Source: Chryseobacterium daecheongense (GTDB lineage: Bacteria; Bacteroidota; Bacteroidia; Flavobacteriales; Weeksellaceae). Taken from it: a stretch of 64,000 nt of DNA. Where the stretch lies: the NCBI GenBank assembly GCA_027920525.1, contig CP115858.1:930001-994000 (forward strand), given 5' to 3'. Below, in pieces: positions 1 through 9,114 of this stretch. Both the position numbers and the translations under genes were made by a program. The notes below the pieces were generated by a model, which did no database searches, had not been told where the DNA came from, and saw only the letters and a list, made by a program, of their open reading frames with translations. Every line of letters begins with the position of its first letter. Positions within the stretch are counted from its first letter, which is position 1.

Positions 1-25
1 AATACACCACAAAAAAAAAGTAAAT

Positions 26-487
26 ATGGAAAATCAAGAAACCGTAGCAGTCCTTAACGATCTGCTGCACATCAGCAACGACCGGATTGCCGGATTTGAA
101 AAAGTAGAAGGAAAGGTATGGGAGTCTTATCCGGACATCAAAGATGATTACGATAAGATGATCACCCAATCAAAAATCATGAAAAATGAACTGATCAACC
201 TGATTACCGAAAAAGGAGGAACTCCCGAAGATTCACCTTCTGTTGCAGGATCACTTCACAGAACATGGATTGACATTAAAAACTCTTTTCTCGTAGGGGA
301 TAAGGTAGAATCTACCCTGGAAAATGTTGCTTTTGGAGAAAAAGCGGCAATAGAGGCCTATCAACAAGCTATCGATAGCGGACACCTTTATGATAAGAGC
401 CTGGAGACCGTAAAAGAACAACTGCACAACATAAAACAGTCCTACGCCCAGTTTAAAAAAATGGGGGATTATAAGAAAAAGGATTAA
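26..487 (+). CDS. PA2169-type four-helix-bundle protein (DUF2383)
   Basis: The 153-residue protein has no signal peptide or membrane segment. It begins with the pattern typical of DUF2383/PA2169 proteins: an NDLLHISNDRIAGFEK segment near residues 11-26, then alternating charged helices. The family folds like a ferritin-like helical bundle and is often found among stress-induced proteins in Bacteroidota; no catalytic role is established. The start ATG follows an A-rich stretch, and anything further upstream lies outside the window. The next gene on the same strand, exonuclease III, begins 33 bp downstream, so the two may be co-transcribed. The family call rests on overall sequence resemblance. 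Confidence 0.8.
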   Translation: MENQETVAVLNDLLHISNDRIAGFEKVEGKVWESYPDIKDDYDKMITQSKIMKNELINLITEKGGTPEDSPSVAGSLHRTWIDIKNSFLVGDKVESTLENVAFGEKAAIEAYQQAIDSGHLYDKSLETVKEQLHNIKQSYAQFKKMGDYKKKD

Positions 488-520
488 CTAATATATACTA
501 TTCACGAACTGATAAGGACC

Positions 521-1306
521 ATGAAAATAGCTACGTATAATGTAAACGGAGTAAATGGGCGGCTGCCTGTTCTGCTTCGCTGGTTACAAGAAGCACAACC
601 GGACGTGGTATGCCTCCAGGAACTGAAGGCGCCACAGGAACGTTTTCCCCTGAAAGAAATAAATGATGCAGGATATAATGCCATCTGGCATGGCCAGAAA
701 AGCTGGAATGGAGTAGCCATACTTTCAAAAGGATATGAAATCACAGAGGTTCAGAGGGCTTTGCCAGGGGATCCGGAAGATATTCAAAGCCGCTATATCG
801 AAGCAATCATTGATCAGATTGTTATTTGTTGTTTGTATCTCCCCAATGGCAATCCTTATCCGGGACCAAAATTCGAATATAAACTGGCATGGATCGATCG
901 CTTGAAAAAAAGAACAGATGAGCTTATAAAAATGGACCTGCCCGCCATTGTTATTGGTGATTTTAATATTATTCCGACGCCATTTGATGTACATAAACCC
1001 GAACGATGGGAAAATGATGCATTATATCGGATCGAAGTAAGAAAAGCTTTTGAGAAAATGCTTAAAAAAGGTTGGCTTGATTCTATCAGAACCTTGTTTC
1101 CTGAAGAAAAGATCTATACGTTCTGGGATTACCTCTACAAAGCATATGACCGCGATGCCGGAATCAGGCTTGATCATGTTCTGTTGAGCCCTTATCTATC
1201 ATCCAGGTTAAAATCGGGCGGTGTTGACCGGCATGTTCGTGGCTGGGAAAAGAGCAGTGATCATGCCCCGGTGTGGATAGAATTAGAAAAAGAAGGGAAA
1301 CAATAA
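521..1306 (+). CDS. xth: Exodeoxyribonuclease III (AP endonuclease)
   Basis: This is a 261-residue Xth/ExoA enzyme of the EEP superfamily. It incises DNA at abasic sites and removes 3' blocking groups in base excision repair. Visible motifs are MKIATYNVNGVN at the start, the metal-binding Glu34 in CLQELK, the IGDFNI motif near residue 145, the LDHVL segment near 216, and the terminal SDHAPVWIE with the catalytic His. Length matches the family. It follows the DUF2383 gene at 33 bp and is followed by an AT-rich perfect hairpin. Two further base excision repair genes (mug, mpg) lie about 7 kb downstream but are not co-transcribed with it. Confidence 0.95.
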   Translation: MKIATYNVNGVNGRLPVLLRWLQEAQPDVVCLQELKAPQERFPLKEINDAGYNAIWHGQKSWNGVAILSKGYEITEVQRALPGDPEDIQSRYIEAIIDQIVICCLYLPNGNPYPGPKFEYKLAWIDRLKKRTDELIKMDLPAIVIGDFNIIPTPFDVHKPERWENDALYRIEVRKAFEKMLKKGWLDSIRTLFPEEKIYTFWDYLYKAYDRDAGIRLDHVLLSPYLSSRLKSGGVDRHVRGWEKSSDHAPVWIELEKEGKQ

Positions 1307-1350
1307 CCCTATCTTTCCTGTTATCTTTTATTCCAGGCATATTAATAATA

Positions 1351-1380
1351 AATCTTTTAATTTTAGTTAAAAGATTTTTC
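1351..1380 (+). terminator. AT-rich hairpin after xth
   Basis: Perfect 10-bp arms AATCTTTTAA (1351-1360) and TTAAAAGATT (1367-1376) enclose the loop TTTTAG and are followed by TTTC. It lies 45 bp after the xth stop and before the next gene, so it fits a weak intrinsic terminator. It contains little G+C and could instead be an operator for the downstream gene. Confidence 0.5.
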
Positions 1381-1415
1381 GTAATATTATAGAACGTTTT
1401 ATAAAATACAAACAC

Positions 1416-1841
1416 ATGAAAAATACAAAATTATTACTGGCAGTAATGATCACTGCGACGTTTACCACTACAGGATGGGCTCAGAAAACAACTCCAAAAG
1501 TAGCAGGTGGGGATAAAGACCAACACGGGTGCATCGGTTCAGCCGGTTATACCTATTCCGTTCTAAAAGATGATTGCGTAAAGCTTTTTGAAGAAAAGAT
1601 ACAGCTGAGAGAAGCTAATCCTCAGAAATCCTACGTTTCCAATGCTGTAGTTATCTTGAGTAAAGACAAGAAAAAGGCGGAATTGTTCCTTCCTGAATCC
1701 AAGGGAAGTATCATTCTCAACAGAACCCTTGAATACTTAAACACATCGGTGTATAAAAGTAAAAAAGGAACGTATAACCTGAATAAAGAAAAGGATAGTT
1801 ATACACTCAGGAAAGGTAAGAAAATCATTTACAGTATTTAA
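1416..1841 (+). CDS. Secreted hypothetical protein
   Basis: The 141-residue protein has a clear signal peptide (hydrophobic LLLAVMITATFTTTGWA, with cleavage likely after GWA or AQ near residue 22). The mature part has two cysteines, in HGCIGSAGYTYS (Cys40) and DDCVKLFEE (Cys54). The YTYSVLKDDCVKLFE segment resembles a conserved piece in small exported Bacteroidota proteins of unknown function. The lysine-rich C-terminal half (AELFLPESKGSIILNR) looks like a small beta-structured domain. I do not recognise a named family. It is a single gene with hairpins on both sides, probably periplasmic or secreted. Confidence 0.75.
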   Translation: MKNTKLLLAVMITATFTTTGWAQKTTPKVAGGDKDQHGCIGSAGYTYSVLKDDCVKLFEEKIQLREANPQKSYVSNAVVILSKDKKKAELFLPESKGSIILNRTLEYLNTSVYKSKKGTYNLNKEKDSYTLRKGKKIIYSI

Positions 1842-1842
1842 A

Positions 1843-1865
1843 AAATAAAGCCTGCCGGTCAGGCT
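1843..1865 (-). terminator. Intrinsic terminator of the AsmA-like gene
   Basis: Arms AGCCTG (1849-1854) and CAGGCT (1860-1865) enclose a 5-nt loop. On the minus strand they are followed by TTTATTTTTTAAA, so this hairpin acts on the minus strand, about 50 bp after the AsmA-like stop. Confidence 0.65.
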
Positions 1866-1875
1866 GTTGATGACC

Positions 1876-1921
1876 AGAGCCCGTTATTTGCTGATAACGG
1901 GCTCTGATTTTATTTATTTTT
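1876..1921 (+). terminator. Intrinsic terminator between convergent genes
   Basis: A perfect 12-bp stem, AGAGCCCGTTAT (1876-1887) and ATAACGGGCTCT (1894-1905), has a 6-nt loop and is followed on the plus strand by GATTTTATTTATTTTT. It ends the secreted-protein transcript. Its T-tract overlaps the last codons of the convergent AsmA-like gene. Confidence 0.85.
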
Positions 1922-4805
1922 CTTTAAGATCTTTTTTAATCTGCTTCTCAGCATTTTCAGCTTTTTTTTCCTGTGCTTCCTTCTCTTTACGCTGCTGCAC
2001 TCTGGATTTTTTTTCAGCACGCCTTTCCTGGCGTATTACTTTATTCGATTTCGTGTTATACAAAGCATCAACGATTCCTTGTCCGGTTTTACTGAAGATT
2101 TTTATTTTAGGTTTGTCATGGGTCCCCGTTACAACTACCGGAAAGCCGATCCATCCTCCCGGAGGAAGACCTATTCTTACCCGCAGATCCAGTAAACCGT
2201 TGAAACTTGTTGTTCCACTGATAGAAGGTCTTAGGACAGATACTTTAAAGGTGAATTTATCAACGTGGATCAGGTTATTTTTGATCACGGTTTCGATATT
2301 AACTCCTTTCATATCCGGATTATTAAAAGCGTTTGCACCAACATTATCACCAATTACCGAAAGCATCTTAAGATTTTTTACCTCTACATCCCGAAGGTTT
2401 ACGATACCACCCCCTTCAAGGGACGGATAAATAGGCCTCATATTTTTATCAAAATCTCCTTTAAGTTTATAATCAAGAGACACAATCCCTTTTACATTCT
2501 TAGCAGCAGTAACCATTTCCCGGACCATATCAATTTCTTTATAAGCCCTTTGTACATCAAAATCCAGTACCTTAAGCACAATGTCATAATTAGCCGTTAA
2601 TGGAGATTCGTCCTGATAACGTGCATCAATATTCATGCGGCTTCCAATGATATCAAAAGAAGTATTTTTAAGATACACCTGACCCGTATTTACAGAAGCC
2701 AGACCTTGAAGATGATTGAGATCAAGTCCCTTAAATTCGACTTTTTTAACATGAGCTTCCAAAGAGACATCAAGGTTTTTCGGAATAATTACCACACCGC
2801 TGCTTTTAGGATTTTCAACTTTTGCATATTCCACTTCAATCGATTTATCTGCATTATCTCCATCCTTAAGTGCCATGAACTCGTCAATAAGAATATAATT
2901 GGAGTTTAACCCAAACTTTCCGTGAAGGGTCCCCTTTCTTTCAATAAAATAGTTGATCGTATTGAGCAGATATCCGTTTAATGCAAAATCCGATTTTCCA
3001 TAAGTGGCCAAAAACTTTCTGAACCACATTTTCTCATTTTTAAACTGAAAATTTCCTTCTTTGATATAAAATGATTTGGGAAGATACGATGTAGTAGCCT
3101 TTATATTTTTAAGAATCAAAGTTCCTTTATTATCCAGCTTACTGTATTGGCCGGTAGTTGCATAGCTCTGACGTCCGTTCAGGGAAAGATCCGCCATAAT
3201 CAGTCCGCTTACATCAAATCCTTCTTTTGCAAAAACTTTATAGATTCTGCCCACATTCAAAACACCTTTTGCTTTAACTTTATAAAGCAGATCTTCAAAA
3301 TCATGCAGATCAGCATTAACATAGACAGGATTCCCTTCAAAATCAAAACTAAAAGGATCCAATTTCACTCCAAGGCTTTTAAACGTTCCGTCTGTATTAT
3401 TAATATTGGCGGTCAGGTTGATATTCTGAATAGGGTTGGGGTAATATTTCGTCTTCAGCCAACCCTCTTTTAAATGAAAATAACCCTCCGTCTTTGGGAA
3501 TAATTTTTTATCCAGGCTGAAGATCCCGTTTGCCTTGATATTCGTATCCATAAGCCCACGAACATCAATATTCTTCAAACCTAATGCCTGATCAAGAGTC
3601 TGAAGATCAACAGCGCCTTTTACATCGGCATTCACCATCATTTCATTAAGTCCTTTCGTTCTTACAACCGCACGGAAATTATTATTTTTACCCAGATCAA
3701 AACTCAGATTCCTGAGATTCAGATTCATCTGTTCCGCATCTAATGAAGGAAGATCTACCATAAGATCCATATTCAGGTTGTTCATAGGAACAGGAGCTTT
3801 TCCATTGGATACAAATCCATCTTTTACCAGCAGTCTGGCATTTAACCTTGGTTTCAGCTTTTTAGGTTCACTGAATCTTCCTTTCAGGCTGAAAAACAGA
3901 TCGCTGTTTCCTTCAATTTTAGTGTCTTTTGCCCAGTCTAGATATTGCGGCGGCAGTACCGAGATCATATCACGGATCGTTGTCTTTTCAGATGCAGCAT
4001 TGATGTCGAGATTATATCCGTCTTTCAAAATACTAAGAGAACCTGTAAATTTTAAGGGCAGATCATTGATCCTTAATTCGTTTTTCCTTAATACAAAAGT
4101 TAATGCATTCGTATTGATCCGCGTAATGAGATCTGCACGCAAACTTTTTTGTTTGGCGTAATAGATTCTGTTGAGGGCAAAGTCTACTTTATTGATCTCC
4201 AGATCGGTTTGCAGATCAAAAATATCTTTGCTGAATCCACCTTTACCTGTGTAATTCAAGCCTTTGGCATCTACCAGCACTCTGGCAGAATGATCATTGT
4301 ATTTGATATTCCAGTTTCTGAATTTGATAAGGTCCAGCTTTATAGATGCTCCTTCTTCTGTACTATCCTTAGGTGTTTGTGAGGACTTGGAAACATAAAC
4401 ATTATAGTTGGCTTCTCCTTTACTGTTGACGAAAACATTCGCGTTGGCATCCGTTACATATATTTCATCAATCTTCACCTCACGGTCAAAGATCAGGTTT
4501 TTAAGATTGATTCCCACGGCCACTTCTCTAGCGGCAAGTAGAGTATCTTCCTGAAATGGCTTTGAACCTTTCAGGATAAGCTGATCCACAGAAACCGTTA
4601 GCGATGGGAAATGCCTGAAAAAGGAGAGGTGGGTCTTTTTATAATCCAGTTTACCCGCAAGATGTTTATTGGCAAATATTTTTACCTGCTGGGAAATAGT
4701 TCCCGGAACCAATATAGGGATGATGAACATCAGAAAAAGAATGGATGCTATAGAAATTCCCAGCCATTTCAAAACTTTCAAAATTATTTTTATAAACTTT
4801 TCCAT
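1914..4805 (-). CDS. AsmA-like inner membrane-anchored protein
   Basis: The 963-residue protein has one N-terminal membrane anchor (about residues 8-32, LKWLGISIASILFLMFIIPIL) followed by a long periplasmic region. The segment VPGTISQQVKIFANKHLAGKLDYKKTHLSFFRHFPSL matches in pattern the N-terminal repeat of AsmA/YhdP-type bridge proteins, and the LPPGGWIGFPVVVTGTHDKPKIKIF segment near residue 900 matches the AsmA-like C-terminal domain of Bacteroidota. The last 50 residues are a Lys/Glu-rich charged tail. AsmA-like proteins are thought to move phospholipid between the membranes; that role is inferred from family membership. It is transcribed alone, with terminators at its 3' end. Confidence 0.85.
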   Translation of the reverse strand: MEKFIKIILKVLKWLGISIASILFLMFIIPILVPGTISQQVKIFANKHLAGKLDYKKTHLSFFRHFPSLTVSVDQLILKGSKPFQEDTLLAAREVAVGINLKNLIFDREVKIDEIYVTDANANVFVNSKGEANYNVYVSKSSQTPKDSTEEGASIKLDLIKFRNWNIKYNDHSARVLVDAKGLNYTGKGGFSKDIFDLQTDLEINKVDFALNRIYYAKQKSLRADLITRINTNALTFVLRKNELRINDLPLKFTGSLSILKDGYNLDINAASEKTTIRDMISVLPPQYLDWAKDTKIEGNSDLFFSLKGRFSEPKKLKPRLNARLLVKDGFVSNGKAPVPMNNLNMDLMVDLPSLDAEQMNLNLRNLSFDLGKNNNFRAVVRTKGLNEMMVNADVKGAVDLQTLDQALGLKNIDVRGLMDTNIKANGIFSLDKKLFPKTEGYFHLKEGWLKTKYYPNPIQNINLTANINNTDGTFKSLGVKLDPFSFDFEGNPVYVNADLHDFEDLLYKVKAKGVLNVGRIYKVFAKEGFDVSGLIMADLSLNGRQSYATTGQYSKLDNKGTLILKNIKATTSYLPKSFYIKEGNFQFKNEKMWFRKFLATYGKSDFALNGYLLNTINYFIERKGTLHGKFGLNSNYILIDEFMALKDGDNADKSIEVEYAKVENPKSSGVVIIPKNLDVSLEAHVKKVEFKGLDLNHLQGLASVNTGQVYLKNTSFDIIGSRMNIDARYQDESPLTANYDIVLKVLDFDVQRAYKEIDMVREMVTAAKNVKGIVSLDYKLKGDFDKNMRPIYPSLEGGGIVNLRDVEVKNLKMLSVIGDNVGANAFNNPDMKGVNIETVIKNNLIHVDKFTFKVSVLRPSISGTTSFNGLLDLRVRIGLPPGGWIGFPVVVTGTHDKPKIKIFSKTGQGIVDALYNTKSNKVIRQERRAEKKSRVQQRKEKEAQEKKAENAEKQIKKDLKEK

Positions 4806-5032
4806 AAAATTGCTATTATAATTTTGATTTCGATATTATTTTCCTCTTATGAGTAAATAATAATTAACAACCATCTAAAATCAAGCCATTCATCACTAAA
4901 GCACTGTTTCAAACATGTAAACAAATACTTCACTATAAAAACAACAATACATTAATAAACAAATAATTACAACAATAGATTGCAATCAAATTATAGTTTA
5001 TATGATCTATGAAAGTTTACAATAATTTTAAC

Positions 5033-5062
5033 AAAAAAGTACCTCTAGGAGGTACTTTTAAA
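5033..5062 (-). terminator. Intrinsic terminator of the SMR exporter gene
   Basis: A perfect 11-bp stem, AAAAGTACCTC (5035-5045) and GAGGTACTTTT (5049-5059), has a 3-nt apparent loop. On the minus strand it is followed by TTTTTTGTT. It sits about 30 bp after the stop of the SMR gene. Confidence 0.75.
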
Positions 5063-5089
5063 TTCTATAAATTCGAAAGAGTTTTAACT

Positions 5090-5407
5090 CTAAAACAATT
5101 TAAGTCCTACAATTCCAACTACAATCAGCAATGCAGACAACAATCTGAAGATATTAGCCGAATCCTGAAAGAATATAATCCCTATCAATAAAGTGCCTAC
5201 CGCACCAATTCCTGTCCATACCGCATAGGCTGTCCCAATAGGAATGGTTTTCTGTGCATACCACAGCATAGCACCGCTGATCGTCATACAAATGACAGAT
5301 AGAAAGATCCATCCGAATTTATTGCTATCAGCCTGTTGCGACATTTTGATTCCCAAAGGCCATCCGATTTCAAAAATCCCTGCGATAATTAATGCAATCC
5401 AGTTCAT
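5090..5407 (-). CDS. gdx: SMR-family guanidinium exporter (Gdx/SugE type)
   Basis: This is a 105-residue small multidrug resistance protein with four membrane helices. Glu13 in GIFEIGW is the conserved proton/substrate-coupling residue. The loop GTAYAVWTGIGAVG near residues 58-71 is the signature shared with E. coli SugE, now called Gdx, a proton-coupled guanidinium exporter. The C-terminus IVVGIVGLKLF also matches. SMR dimers have dual topology in the inner membrane. Gdx-type substrate choice is inferred from similarity; a quaternary-ammonium exporter is the alternative. I saw no clear guanidine riboswitch upstream. It is a single gene with its own terminator. Confidence 0.85.
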   Translation of the reverse strand: MNWIALIIAGIFEIGWPLGIKMSQQADSNKFGWIFLSVICMTISGAMLWYAQKTIPIGTAYAVWTGIGAVGTLLIGIIFFQDSANIFRLLSALLIVVGIVGLKLF

Positions 5408-5801
5408 AATTTATTATTTTTTCATCTGTTATACTGTTCTCAAAAAGTAGGATTGGAAATACACCAATCCTACCAAACATGATTAAATTAGAATGAACCT
5501 TTCCGGCATGAAAGGATAGACTGTACAGATTTTTATTGATTCTTAACCATGTTTGCCAATCATAAAAACTGAAAACTTTGAGTAATGAAGTGTACAGCAT
5601 TTTTACTTTGTAAAAGTAATAGTAAATACTAGTTTTCAACAGATTAAATAAAGTGATCTGACATAATCCGCAGGTGAAGTGTAGTTTTCAACGGATGAAA
5701 CGTCACATATATATTTACTGTAGATCTTCCTTTTTTACACAATAGCAGATTTAGGGAGAATAGCTTATCTTTAGGTAAGTATTTTCATTTTTAGCATTAC
5801 C
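5408..5801. other. Divergent intergenic region between gdx and an AraC gene
   Basis: This 394-bp stretch lies between diverging genes and holds no convincing coding sequence. It contains the near-palindrome TACTTTGTAAAAGTA (5604-5618), almost the same as one upstream of the VIT-family gene. It also has an imperfect direct repeat TAGTTTTCAACAGAT (5630-5644) and TAGTTTTCAACGGAT (5682-5696), spaced 52 bp apart, which could be regulator sites. Confidence 0.4.
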
Positions 5802-6707
5802 ATGGGAAAATCAACGGAATCACTTGAGGAATTTTACAAACATAAGCTTACGCATCTTTCCCAGAGTCCAGGAAAGGACAGTGGTCTATTCAATATTTTT
5901 AGTATTGAAGAAAATATGATTAACGGAACAAGTTCACCAAGCTATATCCGGAGAACCTTTTACAAGATCATGCTTTTTAAAGGGAATAATGTATTCCATT
6001 ACAGTGACAAAAGCATACCAGTTGAAGGAGATACCTTATTATTCTTTGATCCTAAAATGCCTTATACTTACGATCCTTTGAAACCCGGAAGCAGCGGATG
6101 GTTTTGTGTCTTTAAAGAAGAGTTTTTTCAGGATACCCAGCGGATCAACCTCAGGGAACTGCCTTTATTTTCAGGGGCAGACCATCCGGTATTTAAACTC
6201 AATTCCGAAGAGTCTGAAGAAATACGTATGATCTTCGAAAAAATCTATAAAGCAAATAATACAGAATACATCTACAAACATGAACTGATCAAAAGCTATA
6301 TCAGTGAAGTGATCTATCTTGCCATGCAATTCCGTCCCAGTGAAGATATTTCTTTACATTCCGATTCAAATTCGCGCATTACGGCTCTATTTCACGAATT
6401 GCTCGACAGAGAGTTCCCGATAGAATCCAAAACAGACCGGTTCGAGTTAAGATCTCCGCGTACAATTGCCGAAAGGCTTTCAATCCATGTCAACTCACTC
6501 AACAGAGCTATAAAAACTGTAACAGGCCTTACAACTACGGAACACATTTTTGCTAAGCTCACTGCAGAGGCTAAATCCCTGCTAAAACATACCCAATGGA
6601 ATATCGCAGAAATAAGCTATGTTCTGGGGTTTGAAGACCAGGCTCACTTTAATAATTTTTTTAAAAAACAAACGGGTATGAATCCATCTGCCTTCAGACA
6701 GGTTTGA
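5802..6707 (+). CDS. AraC-family transcriptional regulator
   Basis: The 301-residue protein has an N-terminal cupin-like sensing region (about residues 20-150, with GDTLLFFDPKMPYTYDP) and a C-terminal AraC double helix-turn-helix (about 205-300). The second HTH shows the usual WNIAEISYVLGFEDQAHFNNFFKKQTGMNPSAFR pattern. It probably controls the SDR gene 75 bp downstream on the same strand; that is inference from position. The SDR has its own TACCTTTG element, so the two may be separate transcripts. The ligand is unknown. Confidence 0.88.
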   Translation: MGKSTESLEEFYKHKLTHLSQSPGKDSGLFNIFSIEENMINGTSSPSYIRRTFYKIMLFKGNNVFHYSDKSIPVEGDTLLFFDPKMPYTYDPLKPGSSGWFCVFKEEFFQDTQRINLRELPLFSGADHPVFKLNSEESEEIRMIFEKIYKANNTEYIYKHELIKSYISEVIYLAMQFRPSEDISLHSDSNSRITALFHELLDREFPIESKTDRFELRSPRTIAERLSIHVNSLNRAIKTVTGLTTTEHIFAKLTAEAKSLLKHTQWNIAEISYVLGFEDQAHFNNFFKKQTGMNPSAFRQV

Positions 6708-6759
6708 ATCTGACAAAAAATGGTTTTAATATCACAAAGTAAGGCCGGGTAACGGGATC

Positions 6760-6767
6760 TACCTTTG
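6760..6767 (+). promoter_or_regulatory. Bacteroidota -7 element before the SDR gene
   Basis: TACCTTTG matches the TAnnTTTG consensus and lies 16 bp before the ATG. No good -33 TTG is visible at the usual distance. Confidence 0.5.
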
Positions 6768-6782
6768 TAAAAAAAAGAAATC

Positions 6783-7619
6783 ATGACAGGTACAAAAATC
6801 TGGTATATCACCGGAGCTTCAAAAGGGATGGGTTTTGCAGTAGCTCAACAATTATTAATTAAAGGGCATTGTGTTGCCGCTACATCCAGGTCTGTAAGCT
6901 CATTAGAACCACTTTTTCAGTATGGAGAAAAATTTCTGCCACTGGAAGTTGACCTTAAAAAAGAGAGTTCTATTGCTCAATCCCTGAAAACAACCTATGA
7001 AAAGTTTGGGAGACTCGATGTTGTGGTCAATAATGCCGGATACGGGCTTGGCGGTGCGTTGGAAGAACTTACGTCAGAGGAAATTAATGATAATTTTGAA
7101 GTCAACTTTTTTGCTGTCGTTAAAGTTATTCAGCAGGCTTTACCGTATTTAAGAGGTCAGAGATCAGGGCATATTATTAATATTTCATCTATAGCCGGCT
7201 TTGCTCCCGGAACAGGCTGGTCGATGTATAGTGCTGCAAAATTTGCAGTTAGCGGACTTTCTGAAGCACTTTCGAATGACCTTAAACCTCTTGGCATCCA
7301 TGTAACGAATGTACTTCCCGGGTGGTTCCGGACAAACTTTGCCAATACAGATTCCATAGCTTATAATAAAAACAGCATAAAGGATTATGATTACCTTCGG
7401 GAGGCCCATGAAAGAATGAATACTTTGAACGGAAACCAGCCGGGAGATCCGGATAAAATAGCAGATGTATTTTTAGAAGTAGTTAATAACCCTGCACCAG
7501 CTGTCAATTTATTTTTGGGCAGTGATTCTTTCAACAGAGCTCAAAGTAAAATAGAACAGCTTTCCCAGGAAATGAGCAGATGGAAAGATATTTCTTTTTC
7601 TACAGATTTTCGCGGATAA
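6783..7619 (+). CDS. SDR-family NAD(P)-dependent oxidoreductase
   Basis: This is a 278-residue classical short-chain dehydrogenase. The nucleotide-binding TGASKGMG is at residues 10-17, NNAG near 86-89, the serine in NISSIAG near 136, and the catalytic YSAAK near 148-152, so the active site appears intact. The C-terminal region (MSRWKDIS) is typical of the 280-residue ketoreductase-like clade that Bacteroidota often pair with AraC regulators. The substrate cannot be told from sequence. It follows the AraC gene by 75 bp and ends in a hairpin. Confidence 0.88.
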   Translation: MTGTKIWYITGASKGMGFAVAQQLLIKGHCVAATSRSVSSLEPLFQYGEKFLPLEVDLKKESSIAQSLKTTYEKFGRLDVVVNNAGYGLGGALEELTSEEINDNFEVNFFAVVKVIQQALPYLRGQRSGHIINISSIAGFAPGTGWSMYSAAKFAVSGLSEALSNDLKPLGIHVTNVLPGWFRTNFANTDSIAYNKNSIKDYDYLREAHERMNTLNGNQPGDPDKIADVFLEVVNNPAPAVNLFLGSDSFNRAQSKIEQLSQEMSRWKDISFSTDFRG

Positions 7620-7639
7620 GAAACTAAGTTATCAAGACA

Positions 7640-7676
7640 CTCCATAAACCAGCAAGCTTTTTTATGGAGGTTGTTT
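7640..7676 (+). terminator. Intrinsic terminator after the SDR gene
   Basis: A 9-bp perfect stem, CTCCATAAA (7640-7648) and TTTATGGAG (7661-7669), has a 12-nt loop and is followed by GTTGTTTT. Confidence 0.65.
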
Positions 7677-7748
7677 TATATAAAACAGGACGGGACCATT
7701 AAAAATTTCTAAATTGCGATCATCAAACAATAACATCCAGTTCTTACA

Positions 7749-8249
7749 ATGCTGACCGATATTATAGCAAAGGATCTCAATATTATCTTCTGTGGAATCA
7801 ATCCGGGCTTAAAATCTGCGGATGATGGCCACCATTTTTCAGGCAGAAGCAATCGTTTTTGGAAGGTTCTTCATCAATCCGGTTTTACTCCCTACCAAAT
7901 TGAAGCAGTACATGATACCACGATTCTGGATTTTGGATATGGTCTCACTACGGCTGTAGCAAGACCCACATCGCGGGCAGATGAGCTTTCAAAGGAGGAA
8001 TTCGACCAGTCTCTTGAAATTTTTAAATCTAAAATCACAACTTTCCACCCCAAATATGTGGCTTTCCTAGGGAAGGCAGCTTATCAGACCTTTTCTGGGA
8101 AAAAACAAATCTCATGGGGAAAACAATCCGAGGATTTCTGCGGAGCTAAAGTCTGGATATTACCAAATCCAAGTGGCCTGAACCGTGGCTTTACCTCTGA
8201 AGATCTTGTTCACTCTTATTCAGAATTGTATCAGGAAATTCAAAAGTAA
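7749..8249 (+). CDS. mug: G/U mismatch-specific DNA glycosylase (MUG)
   Basis: This 166-residue protein belongs to the uracil-DNA glycosylase superfamily, MUG/TDG branch. Motif 1 GINPG is at residues 16-20, with the Asn that positions the catalytic water, and it is followed by the DGHHFSGRSNRFWKVL segment. Motif 2 NPSGLNR lies near residue 140. It removes uracil or thymine paired with guanine in base excision repair. It is convergent with mpg, with 19 bp between their stop codons, so two base-removal enzymes sit tail to tail. Confidence 0.92.
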   Translation: MLTDIIAKDLNIIFCGINPGLKSADDGHHFSGRSNRFWKVLHQSGFTPYQIEAVHDTTILDFGYGLTTAVARPTSRADELSKEEFDQSLEIFKSKITTFHPKYVAFLGKAAYQTFSGKKQISWGKQSEDFCGAKVWILPNPSGLNRGFTSEDLVHSYSELYQEIQK

Positions 8250-8268
8250 AAAGTACTTATATAAATTT

Positions 8269-8874
8269 TTATATTTTATTTGGCTTGCTTACATATTGAT
8301 TGCCTTTCACAAAAAACCTCCAGGGCAGAAGGGCATCTTCCTGGGCATAAGCAACTCCTACACGTGGAGATGCTACGATATCATCAGGCGAATAACGAAT
8401 ACCATGATCTTCGATCCAGATTTCTTCCCCCGTCAAATCTTTTTTGTTGAATGTGCGGTCAATTCCCAAAGCTTTGGCTGCTGAACCCGGTCCGGAAGAG
8501 ATCGCTGCTTTTGTAAAAGGCATATTTCTTCTTTGTTCCATAATTTCTTTCCCTACCAATGGTTCGACTGCCCTTACTAATACCGCATGCGGCTCATCCC
8601 GTACCGAGCTTACAATATTGAAGAGATGGTGAATTCCATAGCACAGATATACATACGAAACACCTCCTTCATGATACAGTGTTTCTGTTCTGTCCGTACG
8701 CCGTCCTCCATAGGCATGGGAAGCCTTGTCAAGAGCACCGAAATAAGCTTCAGTTTCAACAATAATACCCGCCGTCACCTGATCACCGATCTGTGTGAAA
8801 AGCACTTTTCCCAAAAGGTTTTGAGCGAGAAATATAACGTCTTGGTTCTGATAATAGGAGAGTGGTAGTTTCAA
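8269..8874 (-). CDS. mpg: 3-methyladenine DNA glycosylase (AAG/MPG family)
   Basis: The 201-residue protein is close to the normal bacterial MPG length. It has the catalytic ETEAY motif (GIIVETEAY, about residues 37-45), the YVYLCYGIHHLFN segment that inserts into DNA, and HAVLVRAVEP. It excises 3-methyladenine and other alkylated purines. Codon use and base composition are like its neighbours. It is convergent with mug; 240 bp without a gene separate its start from the DPP IV terminator region. Confidence 0.93.
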   Translation of the reverse strand: MKLPLSYYQNQDVIFLAQNLLGKVLFTQIGDQVTAGIIVETEAYFGALDKASHAYGGRRTDRTETLYHEGGVSYVYLCYGIHHLFNIVSSVRDEPHAVLVRAVEPLVGKEIMEQRRNMPFTKAAISSGPGSAAKALGIDRTFNKKDLTGEEIWIEDHGIRYSPDDIVASPRVGVAYAQEDALLPWRFFVKGNQYVSKPNKI

Positions 8875-9080
8875 AACAATGGGTTTTAAAATTTAATACA
8901 ACAAAATTAACGATATAAACAGCAATCTGCTAATCGTCTGTAGATTCTTAGTAGATTTGAACTTTAAGATCCTACCTATTCACTAAAATAAAAGTAGTGC
9001 ATAATAACAAGGTTAGCAGTGGAATCTGCACACTGGTTTTTAAAAGAAAATAGCTCTTAGGTTACATCTGCTTTAAAAAG

Positions 9081-9110
9081 AAATAAAAAATCCCACATTA
9101 CTGTGAGATT
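9081..9110 (-). terminator. Intrinsic terminator of the pepP-DPP IV operon
   Basis: Arms AATCCCAC (9089-9096) and GTGAGATT (9103-9110) pair with one G-U wobble on the minus strand, and are followed there by TTTTTTATTT. It starts 4 bp after the DPP IV stop. Confidence 0.75.
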
Positions 9111-9114
9111 CTTT

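Noticed and set aside
5370..5639. A minus-strand 89-codon frame upstream of gdx
   Set aside because: It overlaps the start of gdx in another frame and runs through the promoter region; the translated sequence is unlike a protein family.
8250..8290. A possible hairpin TATAAATTTTTATA between mug and mpg
   Set aside because: The stem is short and purely AT, so it is not distinguishable from background in this DNA.
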